Source: Gracilariopsis chorda (taxonomy: Eukaryota; Rhodophyta; Florideophyceae; Gracilariales; Gracilariaceae). Taken from it: a DNA stretch of 64,000 nt. The number at the start of each line of letters is the position of its first letter. The stretch's first letter is position 1. The stretch lies in the NCBI GenBank assembly GCA_003194525.1, contig NBIV01000016.1, positions 372,001 through 436,000 of the forward strand, given 5' to 3'. This document shows positions 40,986-50,095 of this stretch, piece after piece. Both the position numbers and the translations under genes were made by a program. The notes beneath the pieces were generated by a model. It worked only from the letters and a program-made list of their open reading frames with translations. It was not told the DNA's origin and did no database searches.

Positions 40986-42385
40986 TTGTGCTTCAGTACG
41001 CAAGCTGGATCGGTCTCGAAATGGTTCAGTGCTTCGCGCTTTCAGAACGTTGAGAGTAGACCCACGAGGAGCTATACGCGTGATCGCAGTCTTATCCTTG
41101 TGCGACCACTCGGGAAGATTTGCGGATGCAATCCTAAGCAGCAATATTCTTCCGGCTCAGCCTCGGCTCAAAGAACCAGTGAGCAAGGATTGGTTTGACT
41201 AGAATTGGGCCTTTTTTCTGATTCTGCAAAGTGAGGCGTTTCAGGACTGCATACCACCTGTTACCGTTGGTACCGAAGGTTGAGGGCCGGCTAGGGCCTT
41301 TTAGCTAATGACCTAGGGGTAGACCGCTCTCTCTCTCCCTTTTGCGAACACGCATACATTAATTCCCCGTAGCGCGGGGGTTTGCTAAGAACCCCGACAA
41401 CCTATAATACTTACTCCTATACCGTACACAGGAACTACAAACCAGTAGCCGTGCTACACTCACTGGGCTACATATGATACGAAGAAAGTAATAGGTCCCG
41501 TAGGTGTCTTCAACCGCTGAAGCGTTTCGTTTCCGACGACTTTCGCCTTCTTCTCTGCACCTCTTCATTCACCCTCTAGCTAGAGATCGTCGGTTAAGGG
41601 GCACACCACGACAAGGTGCTTCACATGTACCATGTTGGCCGCCATAGAAACCATTGACGACGTCCCTTCGCCCAATCCTCATATCATCGGCGAGATCAGA
41701 CAAAAGAACCGGCGCGTAGCTTGTACCATCAGCCGACCCAAGCGTAGTCCTCCGAGAAAACCCTGTAAAGACCCCGTCCAGAGGCTCCTGTAGAGATCTT
41801 CCTTCGAGGGAAAGAATTCAGGGAACCGGCGGTTGGATCATCTTCTGACAACAAGCTCGTGACGGACTGCGTACGTGCAGTTAGACGGGGGCCTTTTCCC
41901 GACTTTCCGCCCAGGTCCGCGACCGGCAAGCTGACCGATCGCCTGGACGAGTTTAACGACCTCCCGGGTCGGTAGACCGCTAATCCTTTAACTTACCCTG
42001 GGTAAGGGTTAGAAGGCAATAAGGATAGACGCTAAAGGGTTAATGGTTACCGCTAGAAATCTAACCCTAGCAGGACTGCTAGCCCTTCAACACGTTCAGT
42101 GACTGTTGACAGTGCAAAGTCTTTGTACCGTAGTGTACTCGCAGATGTTGCTTTTTGTTACAGCTCTATTAGTCGGCTCCAGTGCTCACTACTACAGCTC
42201 GGTTATATCTCTTGATGGTGTGGTAAGTAGTGCGCGACAGTCGTGGTGCTTCGAGAAACGTACTCGATGCCAAGTATTTTAGCGCCCAAAAGATGATTTG
42301 ACCCCCACCATCACAGGTCACATTAGTTTCAGGACTCAGATATGATACGAGACATTCCAATTGCCAGATCTAACTTAATCAAAGA
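40986..42385. other. Spacer with a repeat element
   Basis: Upstream of COX19 (-) and the quinone oxidoreductase (+). It holds the repeat at 41329-41970 and several degenerate GGTTA/GCTAAAGGGTTAA words (41985-42075). No gene seen. Confidence 0.5.
41329..41970. mobile_element. Diverged relative of foldback element interior
   Basis: Three blocks match the interior of the element at 36282-37467 in the same order: GGGGCACACCACGACAAGG near 41607, GGGGGCCTTTTC near 41889 and CGAGTTTAACGAC near 41948. The inverted arms are absent. The 11-bp sequence GGTAGACCGCT flanks it directly at 41318-41328 and 41971-41981, a candidate target duplication, although the same word occurs elsewhere in the window. 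Confidence 0.55.
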
Positions 42386-43444
42386 ATGCTTTGCGCTTTC
42401 CTCCGTCGTCGTTCTGTACCGCCGTCTCTTACTACAACCTGGTTCAGAAGGTACACTTCCGGGAATCAGGCTAACATGATGAATGCTGTCCTTCCTGATG
42501 GTTCGGGGGGTGTCAATATAGAAAGGGTTCCAATTCCATCACCTAAACCTGATGAGTATCTCCTCAAGGTAACGGCAGTTGGCGTTAATCGTGCGGACTT
42601 GTTGCAGGTTGCAGGAAAATATCCACCACCTATTGGAACCACGGACATTCTTGGGCTTGAAGTTGCGGGTCGCCTTGGAGATGGACAGGAGGTCTGCGCT
42701 CTGCTGACTGGAGGGGCATTTGCAGAATATGCTGTGGTCCCGAAAGCTACCATACTTAGATTTCCAGAAGAGATATCGCATCAGCTTTCGTCTGGGCAAC
42801 TTGCTGCTATCCCGGAGGCCTTTCTCGCTGCTTACCATGTCATGTTCCAGATTGGCAAACTAACTAAGAACGAAACTGTACTGATTAATGGGGCAGGTAG
42901 TGGCGTTGGAACAAGTGCGGTTCAACTTGCTTCCACGCTCAGCAATGTCACCATTATCGCTTGCGCAGGGAGCAAAGAAAAACTTGATGTTTGCAAGAAC
43001 CTAGGTGCTCAATTTGCTATAAACTACAGAGAAGAGAGTATTTCTGACGCCGTTGCCGAATACACCGGAGGCAGAGGAGTAGATCTCGTTATGGACTGCG
43101 TCGGAGCAGCTCAGTTCAGAGCCATAGAGCGCTCCCTCCGGCTAGACGGTCGTTGGGTCATTTATGGTTTGCTTTCAGGTGCAAAGAGTCCTGATATAAA
43201 TCTTGCTGGGATCCTGTCGAAACGCCTTACACTACACGGGACGACAATGCGAGGCAGAAGTCCAGATTATCGTGGGAGTATGGTGGTTTCTTTTACGACA
43301 AAGTACGGAAGCATGTTTGGCGAGAGTGGGCTTCTGCGTCCAGTCATTCACAAAGAGTTTCATGGACTTGGATCTGTAACAGAAGCTTTGAAATTCGTTG
43401 AAGAAAACCGGAACATTGGAAAAGTAGTCGTTAGATTGGCGTAA
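42386..43444 (+). CDS. NAD(P)H quinone oxidoreductase, PIG3-like
   Basis: A 352-residue zinc-free medium-chain dehydrogenase of the PIG3/TP53I3 type, which reduces quinones with NADPH. The catalytic domain starts near residue 31 (MMNAVLPDGSGG). DILGLEVAGRL and the GroES-like fold are followed by the nucleotide-binding motif GAGSGVGTSAVQLA (about 167-180), then VDLVMDCVGA and GRWVIYGLLSG. No structural or catalytic zinc ligands are seen, as expected. The extra N-terminus (MLCAFLRRRSVPPSLTTTWFRRYTSG) is basic, hydroxylated and free of acids, so it may target mitochondria or plastids. Single exon. Confidence 0.92.
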   Translation: MLCAFLRRRSVPPSLTTTWFRRYTSGNQANMMNAVLPDGSGGVNIERVPIPSPKPDEYLLKVTAVGVNRADLLQVAGKYPPPIGTTDILGLEVAGRLGDGQEVCALLTGGAFAEYAVVPKATILRFPEEISHQLSSGQLAAIPEAFLAAYHVMFQIGKLTKNETVLINGAGSGVGTSAVQLASTLSNVTIIACAGSKEKLDVCKNLGAQFAINYREESISDAVAEYTGGRGVDLVMDCVGAAQFRAIERSLRLDGRWVIYGLLSGAKSPDINLAGILSKRLTLHGTTMRGRSPDYRGSMVVSFTTKYGSMFGESGLLRPVIHKEFHGLGSVTEALKFVEENRNIGKVVVRLA

Positions 43445-44370
43445 TGATCGTTTGCGAACATGATGAGGAACAAGCCGTACATGGCTAACGAAATGCCGCT
43501 CACACCCACACTTTTGTTTGATATCATTTGCTGCATGTTTAATATTTCTTTCTCGCTGAGTCCCGTGGTCTACAAACTCTTCTCAGGGCAAGTCAAAAGT
43601 GAAACAGACCCGAAAAAACCCGTAGCTCCTAACCTAAACACTTCTTACAGTTTGCTTGTATTCGGAACTTAGAGCACGGCCAGAAAACAACATACATACA
43701 AGTCAAATACACGAGAAAGGTGTTCCTCAAGTCTGCAAAGTTGATAACTAGATGAAAGTTGGCTGTTTAGATGAAATTCCGGTACTTCCCAAGAAAACGG
43801 ATACGGAGTACCTCTCAAGAGCTAAACTTTAAGACGCAAAGTACTCCGATGAATGTCTCATATTTCTTCGCATTGATCCGGTCTTGGCGAAACCCGACCT
43901 GCGGTTGACGAGGCAGCAATCGAAGAGAGCTCTGTGCCCCCTCTCTGGGAAGCTTCCCGGGAAACCCCTGGAGAATCCTGTCTGCCTGTTATTTTCGCAC
44001 AGCTTTGCCCATCTTCTCTATAGGAAAGAGCCAGTGATGTGTCCACAAGCTAACTACTCAGGGTTTGTTCAGACGCGCTGAACCATCTCCGCCCAATACT
44101 CATAACCCAGACTTATTGAAGCCTGATATCACTGGCCCAGGTGAATTGCCACCCCTCTGGCGCCCATGGTGGACTTCAGCTTATGCTTTAGCAGTAACGT
44201 CAGGGTTGACTTGCTCTCGAAGCGCGGAGGCCGTTGTCAGCTTGTCTCTGTCTTGTAGGGAAAACTGCGTTTCACTTCGCTACGACGGAACATGCAAACT
44301 GCATGCTATCGCTGGGGTTTGAAACGAGCAAGTATTGCAGCAAGCTATTGCAGGGCTGAAGATCAAGGTA
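43445..44370. other. Spacer with no supported gene
   Basis: Holds TTTCGCACAGCTT near 43995, a word shared with the foldback interior (near 37034), so a decayed copy may be present at about 43880-44060. No coding region is convincing. Confidence 0.4.
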
Positions 44371-45730
44371 CTTCTTCTTCTTCTTTATTTTGGGTTCAGT
44401 ATGCCTGACTACGGCATATTGACAGAGGTTTTTATGAGAAGAACCTCTCTCTCCTAAGAAAGGGTAACAAGTTTTGTGGCCACTGGCGGACTATCTCCGC
44501 CAAAGTCTTACCTCTTCTGTCTGCTGGGGCAGAAAGCTCGCGTCTCCTAGATTCCGTCCGCTTGGCACAGCGAAGCACATAGTGTTCAGCGCTGTTGGTA
44601 ACGTGCGTGTTGCAGTCGCATTGCGATGGTTTCCCTTCTATGTAGCTTGCAACAGGGTGAAGCTTCGGCGTGTGCCCTACATAGATCTGAGACAGCGTGA
44701 CTTTTGCTTTCCGCGGCGATATGATGCCCTGTAGTTCTTCTGGGACATCATTGATCAAAGGCTTGGCTCTAGAGGCAGCCATTATTCGTGTCTTGGCGTC
44801 CTCAAAGTAGACCGGTATTCTGACTTGATCTTTCAAAGGAGTGCTCAAGCCTTGCTTTGCAAGGCTATCCACCCTTTCATTCTGCGGAAGGCCGCAGTGA
44901 CCGGGTATCCAAACGATATCAATGAAGCAGTCCATTCTGTCGCTGATGGAACTTAGTATTCGTGAAACAGTTTGTAACGAGGAGGGTTGCTGTCGAAGCG
45001 AGCTCCGCAATCCATCTACCATACTTTTGGAGTCCGTTGCTAATCTGATTCGTCCTTTCCATCCCTCTTCGCATCTCTGCAAACCCTTTTCTAGCGCGTG
45101 TTTTGCAGCGGTGACTTCTGCTGTGAACGAGGACATTTCCATTCCAGCCGGGAGTGTGGCGTGTTCTTGTTCAGGACTGTTCTCATCCCACGAGATAGTG
45201 TAGGCTGCAGCTCCTACTTTCTTCAGAGAAGGGAACGGGTATCCCAATTTATGCCCGTCTGCATCTAATATGGTCTGGGAATCCAGATAGGAGTAGGCCA
45301 TGACAAATTCATCATCATAGTATACAACCATCCCTGGCATTCGGCGATGCCGTTCACAAAACTGGCGGCACTGAGGGTGTGCTGTCATAGATCCGACAAA
45401 CTTCCTAGCGCTGCCTGTAAACCATCCATCCGTCCACTCTACCGCAATCCGGGATTCCTTGTTCTCTGGTTGTCCTGATGGCTCTCCTACCGAGCCATCG
45501 CTCCATATTTCGCATTTTGCTGGCTGTAGTGCGCCCAGCAGTGCTTGTTCTGCTTCCTGTTGGACTGCCTTGTTATCGTCTTTGGAACACGGAGTATAAT
45601 GGAACTCCACATTCTGTATTATGGCGAGTCCTGGCTCGACTGAAAGCGAGGCGCGCGGCAGATGAGGAAGGCCGAGCTCTGCCAGTTTCTTCTCTGCTTC
45701 TCTCTTCAATGTAGACCTCTTTTTTCTGAT
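44371..45730 (-). mobile_element. 5'-truncated LINE (non-LTR retrotransposon)
   Basis: The 3' part of a LINE, on the minus strand. It encodes RNase H and a C-terminal zinc motif, followed by a short 3' untranslated region that ends in (AAG)n at 44371-44384. Just before the tail is a hairpin word, TGCCGTAGTCAGGCA. Reverse transcriptase and endonuclease are missing: a stop codon lies at 45731-45733 and I found no RT motifs upstream. The tail and ATGCCGTA.TCAGG word also end the foldback arms. Confidence 0.8.
44432..45730 (-). pseudogene. LINE ORF2 C-terminal remnant: RNase H and CCHC motif
   Basis: About 430 codons after a stop at 45731-45733, with no ATG at the start. RNase H catalytic residues are visible: Asp in EIWSDGS, Glu in SSFTAEVTAAKHAL, Asp in RLATDSKSMVDGL and His/Asp in WIPGHCGLPQNERVDSLAKQG. 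Between the first Asp motif and the next strand (VGAAAYTISW) lies an insertion of roughly 90 residues, unusual for the compact RNase H fold. Downstream, TLSQIYVGHTPKL and a C.C...H...C cluster (CDCNTHVTNSAEHYVLRC) match the C-terminal zinc motif of LINE pol proteins. The frame has no internal stop, so the copy is young or the fragment was co-opted. Co-option is speculation. Confidence 0.75.
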
Positions 45731-46052
45731 TCACGTATTGGAGAGTGTTAAGATTGATTGTTGTACCGGTATATTCTCGGGAAGCCGCATGACCTTTTCA
45801 TATAGTGCTGCGGCTTTGAGAGCTGCTATCTCTGGCAGTGACTACATCGATTTTAGAACCCATTCCGATTAACTCAATGCTCTACTAGAGCTGTGGATCA
45901 CGATGTTGCCGAAGCTCCCATATGATATGAACGCGTAAAGGGGAGTTCTACATAGCTGCCCTGCAGAGAGAGGCCAAGAGATTCTCTATCGAAAGACGAG
46001 AAACACCAGGCCGCTTGGGTCTCAGTAGCCCGAGGAGTATATTTGGGCGTTG

Positions 46053-46102
46053 TGAGCACTTGTAATGATTATGTAAATGAGCACTTGTAATGATTATGTA
46101 AA
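46053..46102. repeat. 25-bp tandem duplication
   Basis: Two exact head-to-tail copies, 46053-46077 and 46078-46102, each beginning TGAGCACTTGTAATG. It is immediately followed by the hairpin at 46129-46163. Confidence 0.9.
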
Positions 46103-46128
46103 CACCTGCTTTCCCGTCGCAGAACAAC

Positions 46129-46163
46129 GTATCGCCGAAGCGCGACACGCGGTTCGGCGATAC
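46129..46163. repeat. Hairpin, 11-bp perfect arms
   Basis: GTATCGCCGAA at 46129-46139 and TTCGGCGATAC at 46153-46163, with a 13-nt GC-rich loop. Function is unknown. Confidence 0.7.
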
Positions 46164-46648
46164 CACGGACGATGTTCATCTCCTTACTCAGGCGCTGCCG
46201 CTCGAACCTAGATTGTGAGATCTAGGTCAGGGGGAACCTGGATGCTCTTCGATGTACGGCTTTTGAAGCAATGCTTCCTGTTCGCGTAATGAAGCTGCGA
46301 AGGAACGACGATGACGCCAAATTGTCTGGACCCTCTAGCCTGTAGATCTCCGTTCGTAATGCCTTTACCATGACTAGGAGATCACCTTCACTTCTGCTGT
46401 TGCCCGCGCATTAATTAACAAGTAAATCGATGGGAGTGAAGCTGAGGGGAGGAAAGTGCATTATGCCCAATGACAAAGAGGTCTTGTACACACGGCCGAA
46501 AGCTTCGTCAAGGTGAGGAAGGATGTCAACAGGCGCATAAACAAGAAACTATCGTGGATCTGGCAATAAGATTATGGTCACGGGCTGGGTTATCTCACCT
46601 TTTGCTAACACATGCACCATATTGAAAGGCCTTCGCAACGGTTGGCAA

Positions 46649-46945
46649 TCATCGGCGGACTCTACGAGTCCAAATCCTCTTTTCTTCTTGCCCGCAACAC
46701 AAATTAGTCCGCTTTGGAACGCAACCGCGAGCACCTTTAGATGACTGGGACATGGTCCGTGATAGATCAGCGTCCTCATCATTTTGACCATCATATGGTG
46801 AGGGAGACGTGCTTGCCGAGCGCTCTTGCGGTTTTGGGAGATACCTTTGTACTACAGCAGCATATGGTGCCTTCTCATTAAGCGTATCAATTTCTTCCAC
46901 AATTAAGCTTGGGTCGAGTTGAACAGCGCTGGTATAAAGAGGCAT
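46649..46945 (-). CDS. Hypothetical, possibly fragmentary
   Basis: 98 residues from an ATG at 46945. The first 65 residues (MPLYTSAVQLDPSLIVEEID ... YLPKPQE) look like real protein. The frame then becomes basic and ends. A second frame (46549-46794) overlaps its end and reads HLKVLAVAFQSGLICVAGKKK, so a frameshift or intron is possible. No family recognised. Confidence 0.25.
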   Translation of the reverse strand: MPLYTSAVQLDPSLIVEEIDTLNEKAPYAAVVQRYLPKPQERSASTSPSPYDGQNDEDADLSRTMSQSSKGARGCVPKRTNLCCGQEEKRIWTRRVRR

Positions 46946-47025
46946 CTTGTTCGGTTTTGTGCGGAAATTGCTTATGATTGCCGTTACTTGTGCGATTGTG
47001 TATCAGCCATATTGACCATAGCAGA

Positions 47026-47181
47026 CTAGATTGCTCCGTTTTGAAGCTTGTTCATGTACTTGGAAGTGAAAGCGGGATCATCACGGTTGAACGCTTCGCC
47101 GAATAGCTTACAAAGGCGATTGTTGAACTTCATTAGCTCAATTGGAAATTGCTCTGCCATGAGTTCTTCTTGGGTGAACAT
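47026..47181 (-). CDS. Hypothetical 51-residue ORF
   Basis: Starts at an ATG at 47181: MFTQEELMAEQFPIELMKFN and a further RLCKLFGEAFNRDDPAF. Its composition is protein-like with a helical pattern. It lies 80 bp upstream of the 46945 frame on the same strand, so the two may be exons or pieces of one decayed gene. No family recognised. Confidence 0.22.
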   Translation of the reverse strand: MFTQEELMAEQFPIELMKFNNRLCKLFGEAFNRDDPAFTSKYMNKLQNGAI

Positions 47182-47531
47182 TTGACTGATTGAGTTGAGT
47201 AACTATGTATTGGGGGAGAGCTTGTGTGGTTTTTACTTGGATTAGTGGGGGTTGATCAGGGACAAGGATGAGAAATTTCCGGTCCAGTAAGTTCGAACAT
47301 ACCCTTGTAAGTGACGCCAGCTACGAGAAGGAAGCGCAGGGGACTGCTACCTCATCTACCAAAGGTAAACGGTAAAAGGTTAGACCGCTAAAGGGTTAAA
47401 TTCTACAGAAGGTAAACCACTGGTCAGCCCGCAGGTTGCCTTTTACTGTACACCGTTGGCCGAAGTTGATCTATCACTGGCAATTTCCCAGCGCATTTTC
47501 AAAAAGTGTTTTGTTCGCCCACAAAGATACG

Positions 47532-47562
47532 AAGGGTAGACCGCTAGCGGTTTGCTACCCTT
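47532..47562. repeat. 31-bp quasi-palindrome with GGTAGACCGCT
   Basis: AAGGGTAG and CTACCCTT form the outer arms around the perfect 12-mer ACCGCTAGCGGT. It contains the dispersed GGTAGACCGCT word. Confidence 0.6.
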
Positions 47563-47731
47563 AACAATTGCTAAACTTTTCCCAGGTACTGGAACAAAAC
47601 GATTTGCAGTTCATCGCCGCCAAACCTGACGTGTTTCCAACGTGTTTCTTGAAGATCTTCGAAGAAAACGTCTAAAAAAAAGAACCTGATCTCATCAACT
47701 GGAGGTTGAACAAGACTTTGCAAAAGCGAAG

Positions 47732-48327
47732 ATGCGATCAACAGAAGACCTCCCAGCGTACAGTTCGATTGAAGTGGCAAAACACAGCAGTCCAGAGGAT
47801 GCGTGGCTGATTGTAGGAGGGAAAGTGCTCGACGTAACGTCCTGGCTGAGCGAACATCCTGGCGGGGAGGACGTTCTTCTCGACTTAGCAGGTAAGTCCT
47901 TGCGGCGACCTTTGTCGAAAATGTCACCCGTCGCTGCGAGCTGTCGACGAGTAGAACGAAACAGGTTTTACTGATTGGTAGTCATGCTTATCGTTTTCTG
48001 TGATACACAGGAAGAGATGCCACGCGAGAGTTTGAGGACGTTGGGCACTCTAGCGATGCGCGATCACAACTGGACCATTTGGTCGTCGGAACTTTGCGGC
48101 CGGCAACTGACGAGGAGCTACGCATTTCCAGAAACACTGGAACAGGGCCGAAAAAGGAAGGTGGTATGGGCTTTGATAATGCCGAAGTACTAAGGGAATG
48201 GATTCATGAAAAAGTTAGTTCGTTTAGGCGTGTCGGTACAATTGGAGCTGTGAGTGCTGCTGTACTAATTTCCGCTGTGATCATCAAGCGCTACGGAATG
48301 GGGTGGACCGCCCAGGGTCGACGATGA
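47732..48327 (+). CDS. Cytochrome b5, tail-anchored (two exons)
   Basis: Exon 1 is 47732-47891 and exon 2 is 48011-48327, joined in frame to give 158 residues. The haem-binding domain has both axial histidines: HPGG (SEHPGGEDVLLDLAG) at the end of exon 1 and VGHS (RDATREFEDVGHSSDARSQ) at the start of exon 2. DATREFEDVGHS is typical of microsomal cytochrome b5, an electron donor to desaturases, hydroxylases and P450s. The C-terminus has a single hydrophobic segment (TIGAVSAAVLISAVII) and a short basic tail, as in ER tail-anchored forms. Without splicing the frame hits a stop at 47974. Confidence 0.92.
47892..48010 (+). other. Spliceosomal intron, 119 nt
   Basis: Donor GCAG|GTAAGT, acceptor CACAG|GAAGAG. 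It splits a glycine codon after its first base. Joining restores the conserved AGRDAT of cytochrome b5, which confirms the boundaries. Confidence 0.9.
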
Positions 48328-48712
48328 GACTAATGAGTTGCGCTGTCAGACCTGTGTGCGCTCATGAACCGAAGTCCTGCTGATGCAAAGACAGCATCTT
48401 AGTATGCAGAGAGCTAAACGCGTTCATTCGTAAGATGCTGGAAGGAGCAGGCGTCGGTACCGTCATAACTGCCCCAACCGAGCAACTCAAAGCTCAACGA
48501 TTGACGTGGTGCGACAGTAGCAGAACTCCGAACAAATGGAGACCTTAGCTGAGACGCATCCGTTTCGAAATGCGGGCGCTTCTTTGCGACTGCTTCCCTG
48601 GGGTTGTTAGCACATCGATAGAGCATTCTGTACAACTGATGAGGGGTGTTACATAAAAAAAACTTGAAAGGGAAGGCCAACACGCTTGCACCGCACGTAT
48701 TAGACGTGCATG
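48328..48712. other. Short spacer
   Basis: 385 bp between convergent cytochrome b5 and rhomboid genes. It carries 3' untranslated sequence and no gene. Confidence 0.5.
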
Positions 48713-49795
48713 TCAAGACGTGTCTGTCGGCTGCTTCTCGGTAACTGCGACGCCGCCTTCGGAGACGTGCTGCTCGGAACTGTCTTGAGAGGATTGTTTG
48801 CCAGATGTGTCACTGTTTGTAGGTTTTGGTTCGGGAGGGCGTAACAACCTGCTATGAGACGGTACGCGACCAGTCGCAGGAGATTGAGTATTTCCGCCGA
48901 GTGTTTGACCACGGGAAGCAAACGGCTGAGTAGAAGATGATGAGGCGGATGAAGGCGTAAGCCAAGATAAAAAGCGACTACCCGCGTCACGCACGGATTG
49001 CATAAAAGAGCGGTTATTGGAGGAACTGGACGTGGCCTGTGGTAGGAAGGAGCGAGTTGCATATGTAAGGTCTACTATTGACGGGTTTGACTGCCACAGT
49101 GGCCATGTACGTAGACCGAGTTTGTCTTCTACCGAGTGTAACGCTTCGTCGGACGGGGTTATGACTCTTAGGTAACCTAGAACGAGTGCGTAGCCCATTA
49201 GAATTCCCGATATGTGACCCATAAAACTGAGACGCGGGGAAAGCAATTGTAAAATGACAGCCAGTACCCAGGGATACCAGTTTGCTGAAATGTTGAACAA
49301 GCCGAAGAAACTAATTGATGAAGTTGCAGATACATGAATATTAACTACTAGGATAGCGAAAAGAACGCCTGATATACCCACTGCGCAATCATTACGGAAC
49401 TGAGTGGAAGCGAGCGCGTCGATGATAAAGGATACAGCACATTGCAAGAGGGCGCTGAGAGGGATGAAAAGCACAAAGATAACGTAAAATGCACCTAGAG
49501 TTCCGACTGTTTTCTCAAAGTTGTTCGCGAGCATAAACCATGCAATGAGGTTGAAGAGGATGTGAAAGAAGCCGGCGTGGAAGAAGGGGTAGGTGAAAAT
49601 TCGATAAACCTGGGCGGAGGAGAAGACGCGAGTGGGGAGCAGACAGACGGCGAAGGTTGAAGTGCGTGCTATGTTAGGAATGAAGAGAAGAAGACATATT
49701 ACGGCAATGGCCAAAGTGCAGAACGGCGGATCTCCAAGCAGTTGCAACATGGTTGCGATTGGATGCGAACGAGCGGAGCGGCAGAGAGGTGGCAT
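48713..49795 (-). CDS. Rhomboid-family intramembrane protease-like protein
   Basis: 360 residues from the ATG at 49795 (MPPLCRSARS); a second ATG at 49750 (MLQLLGDPPF) is also plausible. Six or so hydrophobic segments fill residues about 15-215. The rhomboid signs are present: HAGFFHILFNLIAWFMLANNFE in the second helix, the catalytic serine motif GISGVLFAIL (about 140-150) and the catalytic histidine in MGHISGILMGY (about 192). The serine-histidine dyad is intact, so it is likely an active protease rather than an iRhom or derlin. The cytoplasmic C-terminus (about 235-360) is Ser/Pro/Gln-rich with no UBA domain recognised, resembling the plant RBL13-18/RHBDD group. The frame is open upstream without ATG. 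Divergent from METTL5, 300 bp apart. Confidence 0.82.
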   Translation of the reverse strand: MPPLCRSARSHPIATMLQLLGDPPFCTLAIAVICLLLFIPNIARTSTFAVCLLPTRVFSSAQVYRIFTYPFFHAGFFHILFNLIAWFMLANNFEKTVGTLGAFYVIFVLFIPLSALLQCAVSFIIDALASTQFRNDCAVGISGVLFAILVVNIHVSATSSISFFGLFNISANWYPWVLAVILQLLSPRLSFMGHISGILMGYALVLGYLRVITPSDEALHSVEDKLGLRTWPLWQSNPSIVDLTYATRSFLPQATSSSSNNRSFMQSVRDAGSRFLSWLTPSSASSSSTQPFASRGQTLGGNTQSPATGRVPSHSRLLRPPEPKPTNSDTSGKQSSQDSSEQHVSEGGVAVTEKQPTDTS

Positions 49796-50095
49796 ACAAG
49801 CGTAGACGTTTCGCTGTGGACTTTTCGCTTCGGACTGTTTGGTGATGCCGTCTTTACTTGCCACGCGATCTGGCGCATGATGCGTGCACGTGGCAACGAG
49901 TAACACGCGTCTAAGGGTTGTAAGCAGGGACTGCGGGCACAGAGCTGGGCACTGTGCAGTGCCGTCCATGGCGGCATAGCTCCCGCCGTGGAGCAGGAAA
50001 AGCTCCACTTGCGCGGAGTAGTGGCGCACAATTGCGGCTCGCACATAAGCGCGGCGCGGATCAAGGCGTGCAAGAGCGGTCGAGAAGGCGCGAAG

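Larger units (their letters stand above)
45731..47731. other. Spacer with repeats and possible decayed gene
   Basis: Contains a 25-bp tandem duplication (46053-46102), a hairpin with 11-bp arms (46129-46139 and 46153-46163), two small minus-strand frames listed separately and a 31-bp quasi-palindrome (47532-47562). No intact gene is certain. Confidence 0.5.

Noticed and set aside
40986-41144. Upstream extension of COX19
   Set aside because: No ATG at its start (TTG), and the ATG at 40985 gives the normal COX19 N-terminus.
49988-50095. Extension of METTL5 upstream of 50096
   Set aside because: It begins at GTG and the family starts at MRLRELE-type sequence, encoded at 50096.
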